Assembly: GCA_026874595.1 (NCBI GenBank)
Contig: CM049317.1
Span: 59,862,618-59,926,617, forward strand
Length of the DNA: 64,000 nt
Direction: 5' to 3'
Source: Sipunculus nudus
Lineage: Eukaryota; Annelida; Sipuncula; Golfingiida; Sipunculidae
Numbering within the stretch: the stretch's first letter is position 1; the number at the start of each line of letters is the position of its first letter. The translations under genes and the position numbers were made by a program. Positions 26,291 through 38,441 of the stretch are shown piece after piece. Below the pieces are notes generated by a model that was not told where the DNA came from, ran no database searches, and was given only the letters and a program-made list of their open reading frames with translations.

Positions 26291-26349
26291 CCATGGATGT
26301 CAATTTCAGAGATGCCTATGATAGGAACCTCTGAAATTGACATCCATGG
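26291..26349. repeat. Near-perfect 59-bp palindrome (hairpin)
   Basis: A 21-base left arm (26291-26311, starting CCATGGATGTC) and a 21-base right arm (26329-26349, ending GACATCCATGG) are perfectly complementary. The 17-base centre (ATGCCTATGATAGGAAC) itself contains CCTAT and ATAGG, so the symmetry continues to the middle except for a 3-base mismatch on each side. As DNA it could extrude a cruciform. As RNA it would form a strong hairpin. No neighbouring feature explains it. Confidence 0.9.
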
Positions 26350-29300
26350 AGTATGATATCAGAACAAAGGGCATTTTTATTGGTACAAACAACATGTGTT
26401 TTTTAAACATTTTTTAAAGATAATCCAATTTTTACCTTCTCATCAGAAAAAAATATCCTTTAAATAATAATCCTATGATCAGATATTTGTATGTAATTAA
26501 CAAAATCTAAAACTTAAGGAAATACTTGTATCCATGGCATTTCTTATAATATGTAACATTTCTAAGGTATTATAAAGTTAAATGTATTTCCACCATGAAT
26601 ATTATAAGGTAAGATGTTTAACTAGCTATTTATGACTAGAAAAATGAAACTTCATCCCTAACTTTAGGTTACTATAGGGTTAAATTCAGTATAAACAGTT
26701 CAGTTAATCATAATTTTCATAGTTATCATGCTGCTTGGGTAACTTAATGATGCGTCTGTTTACTATGTAATTATTGTATGTTATTGTGGAATACCAGCAC
26801 CCATGTTTTTTGGTACTGTAATGGTAATTATGTGTGCACAAACCAAATAACATTCTCTGATATTACATAATATTAATTTTCCGATATGTCATATTAACAA
26901 AGCATATTCCTATATAAAATATTATTATTCTATATGTAACAAATTTAACAAATGAAGAATTGACAATAAATTTACCTGTTATATTATTACAAAACTATTT
27001 TGGCAAACAAAAACTGGCAGATATCGAGTAGATCACTGTGTATGGACAATTCATGAGGTATAATATATTAAGACAGCCATCACAAGAACCATAATCTGAT
27101 AAAGCAAAACAACAAGCCACAATGACTTAATCCCTAGAGCACTCTGGCTTTTAAAATTAGGTCTTAGTGACCTGATTTATAATGAGTCAAGCCATGGTAA
27201 AACAAATATTTGAAGTAACCCATGGTTTGTAAATAAGGGTGCTGTGGCCAAAATGATCTTAATAGGAAAAGAGGCATCTGAAGTTTCCTCTGCCTTTAAA
27301 GTCCATGCTTGACCCAGTTTCTCATCACATTTGTAAGAAATTCAATCTGACAGTTAGAATTAGGGCAATGTGACCCCATTTTCTTATGACATAGAGAGAA
27401 GTTGTGTTTGATCCCCATAACATAGTTTCTCAGCCTGAAATTTTCCCAATGGTCTTAAAATTCTTCTGCTTTTTTTAATAAAGATAGAAATTAACAACGT
27501 CATAACTGAAAGAGAATTATGTGCACGAAGGAAGAACCTTCAATGTAGCAAGATTTTCTCTGGATACCACAAGCAAAATATAATAATATCTTGAGATTAC
27601 AAACTTCATGTAAATAAATAACCATATTAATCAACTTAGCTTTCATGTTTAGTGGGTTCACATTCACCACATAGTATGACAGAGCAAACACTCATATTTT
27701 ATCTTAAAATAAATCACGTTAGTTTGTTACATACACAACCAATCAACATACTGTGAAAATATATTTAACAAAGCCTGTCAAAGGGAGACACATTTATTTT
27801 CTGGTCATATTAATGAAATACTATGCTTGTCTAGGAAGGAGCTGCACAACATTGAAGGGATATTCATATTAATACGCCATTTATTGAGTAGGGCTTGACA
27901 GGCATTGACATATTCATATATAACGCATTTCATGTACAGACCAGACTAAACAGATGGACTGTTCAAACTAAACTTCACTAGGGCTGGGGTCAATTTGTCA
28001 ATGTTTCATTCACTCTCACACACAATGCATGATAGTATTGACTGATTGCAAGTAATGATATTTCATCAATATGCATGGGCAAATAAGTCCTAGAGATTAA
28101 AATAAACAGTAACGATATACTCACAATGATATATTGCTACCAAATCATGTGGTTAGCCCCACAGGGAGTTAATCTGTAGGCTGGAGACTGATTGAGCTTA
28201 TCTGACGGTAAATGACTCGTGTATGTTGCATTCACTTGTACGCTCCTGTACTCAGCGTCTTCTGTTGACTGGCAGCCCTCCAATATACCATGAAGCACCA
28301 ATCTGTGTAGAAAAATACCAGATCCTCAAGGCAGCTCAGTTGGCTGGCCTCTTTGTTCAAAGCACTTGGGCGAGAGGGGTACAAAAATATATACCACCAA
28401 TAATGGTGGTTGTTTTACTAGTGTTCCCAGAGAGCATGGATTATCAAGATGAGATGACCGATGTACACTGTCCAGAAGGGTTTGAAACCGGTGATACTGG
28501 CTCCCTCTGGATGAGCTTAAATAATGTAATCCCGTGTTAAATGAAATCCAAATGACAAACAAGACATGTGGACTAGATTAGAATGAAAAAGCACGTAATT
28601 TCCCCCTTCACTGCTCTAGTGTCCTGAATCCAGTTGCCAGGGTAACCAGAAGGCGATGATGCTGTTTCTGATGCGATGCTGGGCCAGGGTATTGTTGAGT
28701 TTGCTGGTCCAGTCAGTGATAGAGGTAAGGCTGGACTGTTACAGTTCAGTTTGAGATTCTTCACACCTCGTGTAGCCTGAGCAGTTCTGTGAGCTGTGAC
28801 TGGCCATGTGGTCACAACTGACATGGGTCTGCATCTATTGTGGGAGAGCCCACTCTTGACCAGGAGGGGTGGCAGCACAGTGAGCAGCTGCAACTGAGCT
28901 TGTCTCCCCGCAGGGATGAATGAGCACAGCCTGATAAGTAACCAGGTACATGGTCAGTGGGCATTCAGCATGTTTTGTGTTACCTTACGCTCATAATAAA
29001 TTCCCCATCACATCTCAGGTGGAGGAAACCGCTGAAGGTGTGAAACCTAACTACTGTGTAGCTCCCCCTATCTTAAAAAGGCCGTTCCAGATCTGTGATC
29101 AATACTATGGCTATAGCCACACTGATTAAGCCCCCCTATCAATTAGGGTCATTGTTTTAAACACCCCTGCAGGGTACAATGATGGAGGGGGCGTGGTTTA
29201 TTTTTCAGCTTTACCTGAATGCTTTAATCACCTTCCTGTTTACCTGTGTACGCAACAGGTGAGCCTACACTTAGTCTGGATTAAGGTCAAATCTGCTGGC

Positions 29301-31799
29301 AGTGGTACATACATTATACCCTCCAGGTGTGGGAGGGCTGCATGCCCTAACAGCTCTCCAGATAGTTCACAGTTTGTCTCTCTCAGGAAAGTCTTTATGA
29401 CAAGACTGTTAATGATGATGAATCACCTGTCTCCAGGAAGAACCACAACATCAGTGCTATAAAGTGGCTCTTCTTAATTAATACCTGGAGTATAGCATAT
29501 AGATTTGGGCAATATGTCTGATAACAAATATTTTTGATATATCACTTGATTTGGATAAATATGTGGTGTGTATCACAATATTTCAATACCCTGAGAAATA
29601 TCTATTTATATGCTGATTTAACTAATATGACCTAATGGGTATTTTCCTAAAGTTTATTCTCATCAATAATTTATTATTATTATTATTTGTAGTAGTATTA
29701 TCTATATTCATATCTGGCACTGCTCCATTTCTCAAAATGACCACCTGGTTCTATTCCCTTTGACATTGACCAAGAAACCTAAAGACAGCCATAGGATGAA
29801 AACAGTAACAAGTCTAGAAGAACTCCCCCACTGTCCTGGTGGCCTGATATCCCTTATGTTAAATAACAAATTAAATACACAGTTTCTGGTATGATAACAG
29901 TATATATAGCCCAACGCAGTCTTAAATATTAGTCTTGACATTCTTATATGCTTGATATTTGATTGGTCCTGAATTATCAGTTATGGCCTGTTCCAGTAAT
30001 CCTGTCCATTATTTTTCTTTTTCCTCAAATTTCTTTAGAACCCAATCAGTTTGTTAGCAGCAGACAATTTGGAGAGGATGAAAATCCCTACTTTTTGTAA
30101 GAATAGGAAATTGAACTGTACTCATTGCCCTGTTGTATTTTGATTATACCATCAAGCCTTCCACGGTAAAAAAGATGGGTCACTGAGAAGACAGTAATGA
30201 AGCAAATCCATTTGTACCTGAAATTGTTTGATTGATCACATGGTGTTTAAATTGCCCATATTAGTTTTCTATTATCACAAAAAGACAATTTAACAGTTAT
30301 TTACTACATTTTTGGACAACATGTTATGAAGAAAAATGAAAAACATGGGAAAAAGTAAGAAAAGAAGGAATTTTAAAGAAATTAATAGAAATGAGAGTAG
30401 TAAAAAAAGTATGAAAAGTGGGACCACTTGACAATCTGACTGACAAACTGGAGATATCCCATACTTCTGTGAGTGAGGGTTCCCACATTTATTTCATAAC
30501 ATTTTCAAGGCCTTTTCAAAGTTTTTCTAGGACATAATCTTGGATTTCCAAAGCATTTTTTATATGCAAGGTCTCCTTTTACATCCTTCAAGATGTCCTA
30601 CTTAATTTTTTTCAGAAGTAATTGATTATCGCCATTTTCAGACAAGTCTAGTTGACAAAAATCATATTTTTTTTTACAAAAGGGTTCTGCTTCTGTTGTC
30701 CTGTGAAAGCCAGCCTTGAGACGCAAAGTCAAGTTCTTTTTAAAAAAATGTTTAAATATGGCAAAAATGAAATTTCAAAATATTAAGAATAATTTCCAGG
30801 ATTTTTATTCAGAAATTTTAGTCAGAAGGGTCCCCCTCTGTGAGGGGAGCAAAATGCTACTGACCAATCTTATACCAAGCAGAAAATGATATTGTAAAGA
30901 AAAGAAAAAGAGGTCATATTTTTAACCAGTCAGTGTTATATTGATAAGCGGACAGTGTGATAAAGAGCAGTAACATTTAACACCAGATCCCATTTTATCC
31001 CATGTTGCATGACATAACTTATTATGAAGAAGTGATCATATTTCTTATGCCATTTAATGTGACCAGACCAGACAAGAGGTGGTCGGCTGTACATGATGCT
31101 GCTGGAATCTGTCTGGTGGCTGTTACAGCAACAGCTACAGGGCTGGGCTGATTACGCAGGCAGCTCTGGGGACTCTGCTGCCAGTAAGCTGGCTGCCCAG
31201 GGCATGTTTTCTTTACAGCTGGTTTCATTAGACCTGCGCCTGTCAGTCATCTAGGTGATGATAAGTGACTGATAGCTGATGTCTTGCTGGTCTCATCAAC
31301 TCATAATAATCTCCTCATCTCCATCATTTTTACATCCTCCCATACAATGTACACCTTATTTTTATAAAAACAAGACTACACCACACCTGTAGCTGTAACA
31401 ATTAACCTTACTATGTCATCACCTGAATATCATGAACATATAGGATTTTCAAACTTCTTATATATATAATAAACATTAATAGTATCATAAACATTTAAAT
31501 TGTCCTTTATGATCCCCTCTCCCGAAAATTATGATTTTATTAGGACTATAAATTTTAGCTCTCATACAATATTGTTTATATAACAGATGACACCTATCTC
31601 ATCAACTTATTATAAATTCTTGATGTTCATTGAAAGATCACAAAATTTGTGTTTACAAGGTCTTATTTATCAATAGCGCTTTTTTATGCCACACTCAGAA
31701 ATAACATTTTAACTGTTATCACATTTTAGGTTTGTTCATTTACAAAGTCATCATTGCTAATTAGTGACATTTTAGCTGTCACCAGAGGACTGTGACTTA
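26350..31799. other. Long non-coding stretch
   Basis: No supported gene. At 27860-27940 two similar phrases (ATATTCATATTAATACGCCATTT and ATATTCATATATAACGCATTT, as near-repeats) contain homeobox-like words. Moderately GC-richer patches at 28220-28900, 29000-29460 and 31050-31230 hold open frames up to 106 codons. These have no recognisable domains, and two overlap on opposite strands. Confidence 0.45.
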
Positions 31800-33060
31800 A
31801 TTATTGTATTGCATATCCAAGTAGGGAGTATAACCAAATGATTGTTTTGATAATTTATTGTACATTTATATGGAGTATCATGTTTAGATATTCGTTGGAA
31901 CTTTGGTTAGAGAACACACTTCTCTTGTTTGATGTTAATTTCAGTACAGTTGAACGCCGTCAGCACCTTCTCTTTTTGGCGGTCTCTATACTGACAGGTG
32001 TTTGTTGTAGATTTCATAAGAACTACCACCTTTTTAGTTTAATTTCTCAGGGTTTTGTTCCTGGAGGCGTGTCCATACTTACATTCATGTAATAATAATT
32101 GGCAGCCCGCATAGAAGGGAGTGGTGATAGGCCACAGGATGGTCAGGACTTGGGACATCAGCAAGCAAATAAAAGTCGTGAGGAAGGGGATGTTTGAAAC
32201 AAGTGCCTGGTCAGCCTACCAGTTTTGGTATAGCCTGACAATGTCTACAATCCTGGGGCAGTTCTGCCTGCATTAGAGTTGAAACAGCTGAGATATTATG
32301 TCTGTAAGTGTAGAAAGCTGATGTCTGAGGAAGGCCATGGTGATTTCTCTGTAACAGACTTCAGAGCAAGTACTGCATTTCTGCGATCTGTTGTAAGCAC
32401 ATCCAGGAACTGAGGACTTTATTTAAATGTGTAACTGTGGATGTACTGGATATCGCTGTGTAGAAGCATGTTCGGTTACCTAGAGCTGGATGATTCCAGG
32501 AAACATCAGCTGTGAAAAATATTTATTCTAAGTCAAGATAGAATTATCTGTGCCCATTTTAGTGAGTACTGCATGAACTGTGTCTTGACAGTTATAGTTA
32601 TACCAGTACACCTAGGAGGGACTTTTAGTGGTGGTAGCTCCCTGTATCTGTGGACTGATTGTATTGTGAACAAAGCCCATAAAAATGTTGAGCCACGCAG
32701 TGCAACATTCACGTGTGTCATGTGATCAGGAGAGGTGTTAAGAAAACGACTGCTCTGTGTAGTGTCAAACAAACTTTGTGGACTTTGTGCTTATTTCTGT
32801 GTTGAATATGAGATGTTAGTAATCATCAGTGCTTTTATTTATGGAGCCCCTCTGCAGAGAATGTGTCTTCTTCCTTTAATATATTGATTTGTTTTTATTG
32901 TCTAAATTATTCAGTTTTTGGAGTGTACGTATGTGAGTGTTTAAGCCAGTCAGTTTGACTTTTGAAAGAACCTGGTTGTTCACATCATTGTGGTGTTACA
33001 TCAGTGATTTGTTAACATATTAAATTAATAAAAATTTTAGAAAATAGCAGTGGTGACTTT
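31800..33060 (+). other. G/T-skewed block, possible untranslated transcript end
   Basis: From about 31800 to 33050 the + strand is visibly richer in G and T than in C and A, unlike much of the surrounding sequence. It ends near an AATAAA (33027, in ATTAATAAAAATTTT). A small open frame lies at 31838-32092 (84 codons, hydrophobic, unrecognised). Transcribed regions can show such strand asymmetry, so a non-coding RNA or 3' UTR is possible. The evidence is composition only. Confidence 0.15.
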
Positions 33061-33164
33061 ACTACAACTTGAATATAATAAATTATCTCCATGATTTTCT
33101 GAAAAAAAAAATAATTAACCTTTACTTGGTATATAATGTTGATGCTAAATAAGAAAGGCCTGGG

Positions 33165-33395
33165 TGTAAGTTATAAACTATCTGATGACCTTGACATTTG
33201 ACCTCTAAAGGTGAGAGGAATATTCACAGTAGAATTTCACCAAAAATAAAAGAAAGTGAAGAATTTTCCTATAAAGATCCCCAAAACAAAACAATTTCAA
33301 GGAAATGCAGCTGCACATACAATATGTAACACAATGCAGATATGCCAGATGGCCTGAGCTTCAGTGGCCTTGACCTCTGACCTAAAAATTTTAAA
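33165..33395. repeat. Diverged pair with TGACCTTGACNTYTGACC motif
   Basis: TGATGACCTTGACATTTGACC (near 33186, quoted loosely) and TGGCCTTGACCTCTGACC (near 33366) are about 180 bp apart. They belong to the motif style of the pearl-like cores at 1.96 kb and 55.7-56.7 kb, but lack the flanking signatures. Confidence 0.4.
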
Positions 33396-33959
33396 TATGA
33401 TCATATTATGATTTCTTTTACATAACTATAGTTACTATTAAAACTAAAAAGCAAAGAGCAATTTAGTGTTATAAAAATTAGTGATTTTTAAACATGTTAA
33501 TGTCTGCTTGAAACACTTTACAAATCGGAGTGAGCATCTAACTTTATGACACAGGCATTGTGTATTCATTTATTCATCTAATAAAAGTAACTACGTCAGT
33601 ATACTTGACTGAACTTAACTAGAGTCACTGAAGCAAAATAATCAACATGCGCATAATTAGTAAATGGCATCATTTTGAGTGCTGGTTGCATAATGGCCAA
33701 TAAAATATTACCTGTGACATCATGGGCCCTGTTTAACATTATGTTACCGATGTTTTTATCTTACAATTTACGACAACATCCTGGGTCTATTAATTGTCAG
33801 ATACGATAAACCTGCCAGAGTTAACTTCTCCTGACCAGACTGGCTGGTGCAGCACCTCATTACGCCAGCATACTGCTGGCAACATTTATTGTAACAGTGG
33901 GGGATTCAAGCCAGTCGTAAACCCCATGTCTACATCAGTGTGCATTATGGGATTGGGTG

Positions 33960-34290
33960 ATGTTAGCATCAGTCACACCTGCTGACATAGCCAAACCAAT
34001 CCCCACTAAACAAATCGCTAAAGGTTAATGCACAACCTGACAATGTTCCTAGAATTTTACAATAGTCCGGAATTTTTTCAGCATTGTTCACACCTGTTGA
34101 CATAGACAAAGATGCTATAGATGAGCGAAATCATTAAAGGTTACCTGACAATATTCAATAATTTTCACAACATTCCTAATTTTATTGGACTAAGGTAAGC
34201 AAATTTCAGCATCAATCACACCTGCTAAAAGGCACAAACCCAACAACATCAGCCTTTGAAATCAGTAAGGGTTAAAATTGACTACCTCCT
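33960..34290. repeat. Degenerate tandem repeat, about 120-bp unit, 3 units
   Basis: Units begin TTAGCATCAGTCACACCTG (about 33962), TTCAGCATTGTTCACACCTG (about 34078) and TTCAGCATCAATCACACCTG (about 34206). Each continues with TGACATAGMCAAA-like sequence and an AAATCATTAAAGGTT-like half, with indels between units. It is old and diverged, with no coding content. Confidence 0.6.
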
Positions 34291-36369
34291 TATTAAAACT
34301 GCATAAAGTTTCTGAATTTATCAATATTCATTAAGCAATAATCAGTGTCTACTTAAAGTGACCTATTTATAGTGAATGTGTTGTAGAGGTGCATGTGGAT
34401 TGGTAGAACATTGATCACTGAAGTGATGGGACTATAATTAGTGGAGAGTAGCGATGTATAATAGGAATGGATGAGTAATTCTTAATGATAGTATGTAAAA
34501 TATATATATAATATAGAAATTCTAAAACATACAAAAACAGTATAGTAATAAATAAAGGAAACAATATTGCAAATAGCAAGTATCAAAGGTGATATGAAAT
34601 GGGATATAATTAGGTCGCAATAAATGAAAGTGATATATAAGTTAAATGGCCATTAATGGTTGCAAATAATATATGTGTTCTGTAATGTAACCCTAACAGT
34701 AACAGTAAACTTGTAACAGACCCCATCACCTGTTTAAAATACACCCACAGATGAAGTACCAAATTACCTTTAATATGAGTTTGCCAAGAATATCACCCAC
34801 CTTGACTGCCCTAGGGCCTGGGAGTGATATTTGATCTGACATTTGAACAAGACTGGCCAGCCAAGCAGACCAGTCATCGGCTTGCTTATCCCGCTTATCT
34901 AATGGCCACTAGCTGTACAAGTCCCAACAACCCCAAGATCAATATCACCTAACAGACAGGTTTTCATAATGACCATACAGCATCTGCATGACTTAGGTTC
35001 AACGGGTCATTTGCGAGCTCTTAAGAGCATCCTCACAACACCTGACAAGAGAAATGTTTACAATAAACATATGACTGGTACAGGAACTGCTGTCACATCT
35101 TATATGTGATTACAAATTACAGACTGGGATTAGCTGAGAAATTGTAGGAACCGGTGGTATACCCTTCTGACATCTGACTTGCAACATCAGGATTTTAGTC
35201 CATCCCACCTGAGATATCCCACCTTTCCCCTTCCCAGTAATCATCTAAGGACTCCCACTATTAAAGATGTGACTAGTCCTGGAATTTTACTGGAACTTCA
35301 TCAATTAGTTTATATTCTTCCTGAAACATTTAATTATTTTCTACTGTTTAACAGATTTTCATTTTATTTTAAGATTCTATATTTAAATATTATCAATGTG
35401 AAGCAATAGCAGTTATACAGGTAGTTCAACAACCAGAATATAATTCCTCTGAGCAATCTGGCAGTAACATTTGTAGTAGATAAATGCCTACACCATTAAT
35501 TCTTGGTTTACTCACAAGAACAACAACATGCCTTATGTGAACCTGTGCAATGAAATATCTAGTAGCTGTAAAATTTTCCATAATACACAAAACAATTGCA
35601 GGTGGCACCATTCGGATCACAAACAATCTGTCAATATTTATTCATGACCTTTTAAAGTAAAGACCATCATGAACAAATTACATTTTAGACAGACATGGTA
35701 TTTGCTACTGAAGACCATTTTACCATGATGACTGCAAATGAAACTTGCACTTATTCTTACCATGCAGTGCAATGAAATAAGAAAACAAACGAAAGAAATT
35801 TAAGCTCTCAGGTGATTGATCAATTTCATCACATTCTGACAATTTACTGAATTTCATGACAATTTTAGTACTAAAATATCACCATTAACCTTAATGACTC
35901 TTTACAAATTTTCACTGCTGCACCAACCCTGTTTTAGCTTAACTTGGTGATTTATTCTGCTCATTTCCGTTTCAAATGTAAATGTACAAAGTGAACACAC
36001 CTGGACATGTGACCTGTCATGTGACCAGTCAGAATCACATCATGTGACCATAATGAGCTTGTTAAATAATACTGGAGTTTGCCATGATCAGGAAATCTAG
36101 GTTAACCAAGTGGAAAGTTTAGTTATTACTGATTCAACAGCTGCCATTATGCACGGTTTTAATGAGGCAATTAGGGCAAAATCACATTAGCCTTTACTAA
36201 GTGAATTACAACCACACCAAATCATGCAGCTCATCAGCAAACCAAAATCTAAATCAAGGGAGGTCAATCAAACATCTGACCAACTCAATCCTTCATTATG
36301 GAGACAAATAAACATTTTCAATTTTTGTTTGTTTAGAAAAGTGACTTCATCAACATCTACCAATGTGGG
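34291..36369. other. Non-coding stretch
   Basis: Nothing beyond AT-rich sequence and short open frames without recognisable content. Confidence 0.5.
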
Positions 36370-36630
36370 ACCAAATACCTAAACTGAGACCTTTGAATCT
36401 TAGACCTATACAGAGACCAAAATCATGGAATTCAAGACCAAGACCAAGGGATCAGTAATCAGACACTAATCATATATGTATGGTACCCATTGTACAGTGA
36501 GTGTTTGATATAACTTGAATTTCTACTCAGCCTAAAAGTCAAGAATAGGAGAGAAACTAAGACCATTTTGGGACACAAAAATCAAGACCATGACAGACAC
36601 CGCCAAGATCAAGACCTCCAAAATTTGGTC
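36370..36630. repeat. Low-complexity run of degenerate CAAGACC words
   Basis: The words AGACC, CAAGACC and GAGACC recur many times at irregular spacing. A shorter passage of the same style lies at about 23570-23625 (AAGAGACCAAC...GACCAAGACC). This is probably a decayed hexamer-type tandem repeat. Confidence 0.45.
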
Positions 36631-36778
36631 TCAGACTGGAGCAAACTGACATTACTGTAAGAACAACTGACAGATTTGTCTTATCCAACAGAAAAATTAA
36701 TATTTGTACGATGTACCTTTGTTCCATTCCTGTGTTAAGAACCTGGAATACACAGTGAATACATGCTGAATATATAGT

Positions 36779-36965
36779 GAAGAAAAACAAGCAGTGGCTT
36801 GAGAAAGATGCTGGGACTTGTCATTGTGGGCATCCAAGGAAGACCGGGGACATGACAATGCTGAATTGCACCTATCCCAAGCATGTCCCTAGAGAGGAGG
36901 AAGACAGCAATAGGAAACGATCCCACCCAAAGAGCTGGTGGCAGATATCAAAAGACCAAGTATAG
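36779..36965 (+). other. Candidate exon or retro-fragment, unrecognised
   Basis: A 62-codon open frame ends TAG at 36963-36965. It is less AT-rich than its surroundings and yields a balanced peptide containing CHCGHPRKTG and SWWQISKDQV. An AG precedes it and a GT-containing CAAGTATAG closes it, so it could be a spliced exon. I recognise no family, and chance or a fragment of a decayed mobile element is as likely. Confidence 0.15.
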
Positions 36966-37805
36966 TAGAGTATAATACAGTGTATCAAATCACTGCTTTC
37001 CATCTAGTGTCCCCGAAGATGCAACTTACAAGGAAAAATATCAAATCTTTTTCAATATACACAGGAAAGAAGATAAAATACGGGTACATTTTGGAAAATT
37101 TTAAGCCATACTGAAATTTAAATACACTATGAAACCTTAAAGATACAATTTAGATGATTTCAATGATTTTTTTGGTTGTTTGCTCTCAGATTCTAAGTCA
37201 AGACTGCAGTCTGCAAGAAAACACTATTTAGTTGTTTAAATTTGAATCCTCTAGGTGTTTTCATACATTTAGATGGATTTCCTCAATTTTCTTGGTTCAT
37301 GCTCACAAACTTCTTTGGATTTGCTAGTTTTTCTAAAATTTGGACAAGTAGTAGCCTTAAGATTTTGTCACTGGGATAGCTAGGAAAATATCATTGTGAG
37401 AACTTGATTGGACGAGGCATATCCAATTATATACCGTGAATATATATTACACAGCATTATTAAACATGTTTTGCAGTAAATATTTCTGGAATTATCACAA
37501 AAACCAGCAAAATTTACATTCTTAACTGGCTTACAGAAAGTTCTCATAATTTTATGTTTATTGAACCTAATTATACAATTCAATATTGGCAGATGGATAG
37601 TATAGTCCCAAATTGATTTGTAATAGCAATATTTAAATAGTTACCTCCCACGCAGAAAGTAACTTTAGGTAAAACCTAAATAGACATCTCAAACAAAATC
37701 TAACAAAAAGAATCAAGAAAATTGAAAGACTATCCCTGCCAACCACCAGGGGGCAGCCTCAAAAGCTTCCATGTGGTTCTCCCAATTCTATTATCACAGA
37801 GTACA

Positions 37806-38441
37806 GTGACATCACATGTTACTAAAATGACATCACACAGGATAGTGACATCACATGTTACTATAATGACATCACACAGGATAGTGACATCACATGTTAC
37901 TATAATGACATCACACAGGAAAGTGACATCACATGTTACTTTAATGACATCACACAGGATAGTGACATCACATGTGAACTATTAGGACATCACACAGGAT
38001 AGAAACATGTTATTTAAATGACATCTCACAGGATAGTGACATCACATGTTACTATAATGACATCACACAGAATAGTGACATCACATGTGAACTATTAGGA
38101 CATCACACAGGATAGTGACATCACATGTTACTATAATGACATCACACAGGATAGTGCCATCACATGTTACTATAATGACATCACACAGGATAGTGACATC
38201 ACATGTGAACTATTACGACATCACACAGGATAGTGACATCACATGTTACTATAATGACATCACACAGGATAGTGACATCACATGTTGCTATAATGACACC
38301 ACACAAGATAGTGACATCACATGTTTCTATAATGACATCACAGAGAATAGTGACATCACATGAACTATTAGGACATCACAGAGGATAGAGACATCACATG
38401 TTACTATAATGACATCACACAGGATAGTGACATCACATGTA
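37806..38441. repeat. 39-bp minisatellite, about 16 units, rich in TGACATCA
   Basis: The unit has two related halves: TGACATCACACAGGATAG (18 bp) and TGACATCACATGTTACTATAA (21 bp). Both halves begin TGACATCAC, so the 39-bp unit arose by doubling an ancestral repeat of about 20 bp. Some units are shortened or replaced by a GTGAACTATTAGG variant, which itself recurs about every third unit. Because 39 is divisible by three, the frames remain open and give a spurious 13-residue protein repeat. Confidence 0.95.

Noticed and set aside
26291-26349. Firm microRNA gene call for the palindrome
   Set aside because: Arms are perfectly complementary with almost no loop structure and no typical flanking stem. 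Without small-RNA data only a hairpin can be claimed.
28223-28893. 105- and 106-codon open frames
   Set aside because: No recognisable domain, one frame overlaps another on the opposite strand, and there is no splice or composition support.
37722-38363. Open frames with a 13-residue protein repeat (TSHVTIMTSHRIV style)
   Set aside because: They arise because the 39-bp DNA minisatellite is a multiple of three. All frames are repeated, and there is no coding-style substitution pattern.
37806-38441. CRISPR-like look of the 39-bp and 32-bp arrays
   Set aside because: No unique spacers between repeats, units differ gradually, no cas genes, and the context is eukaryotic. These are minisatellites.
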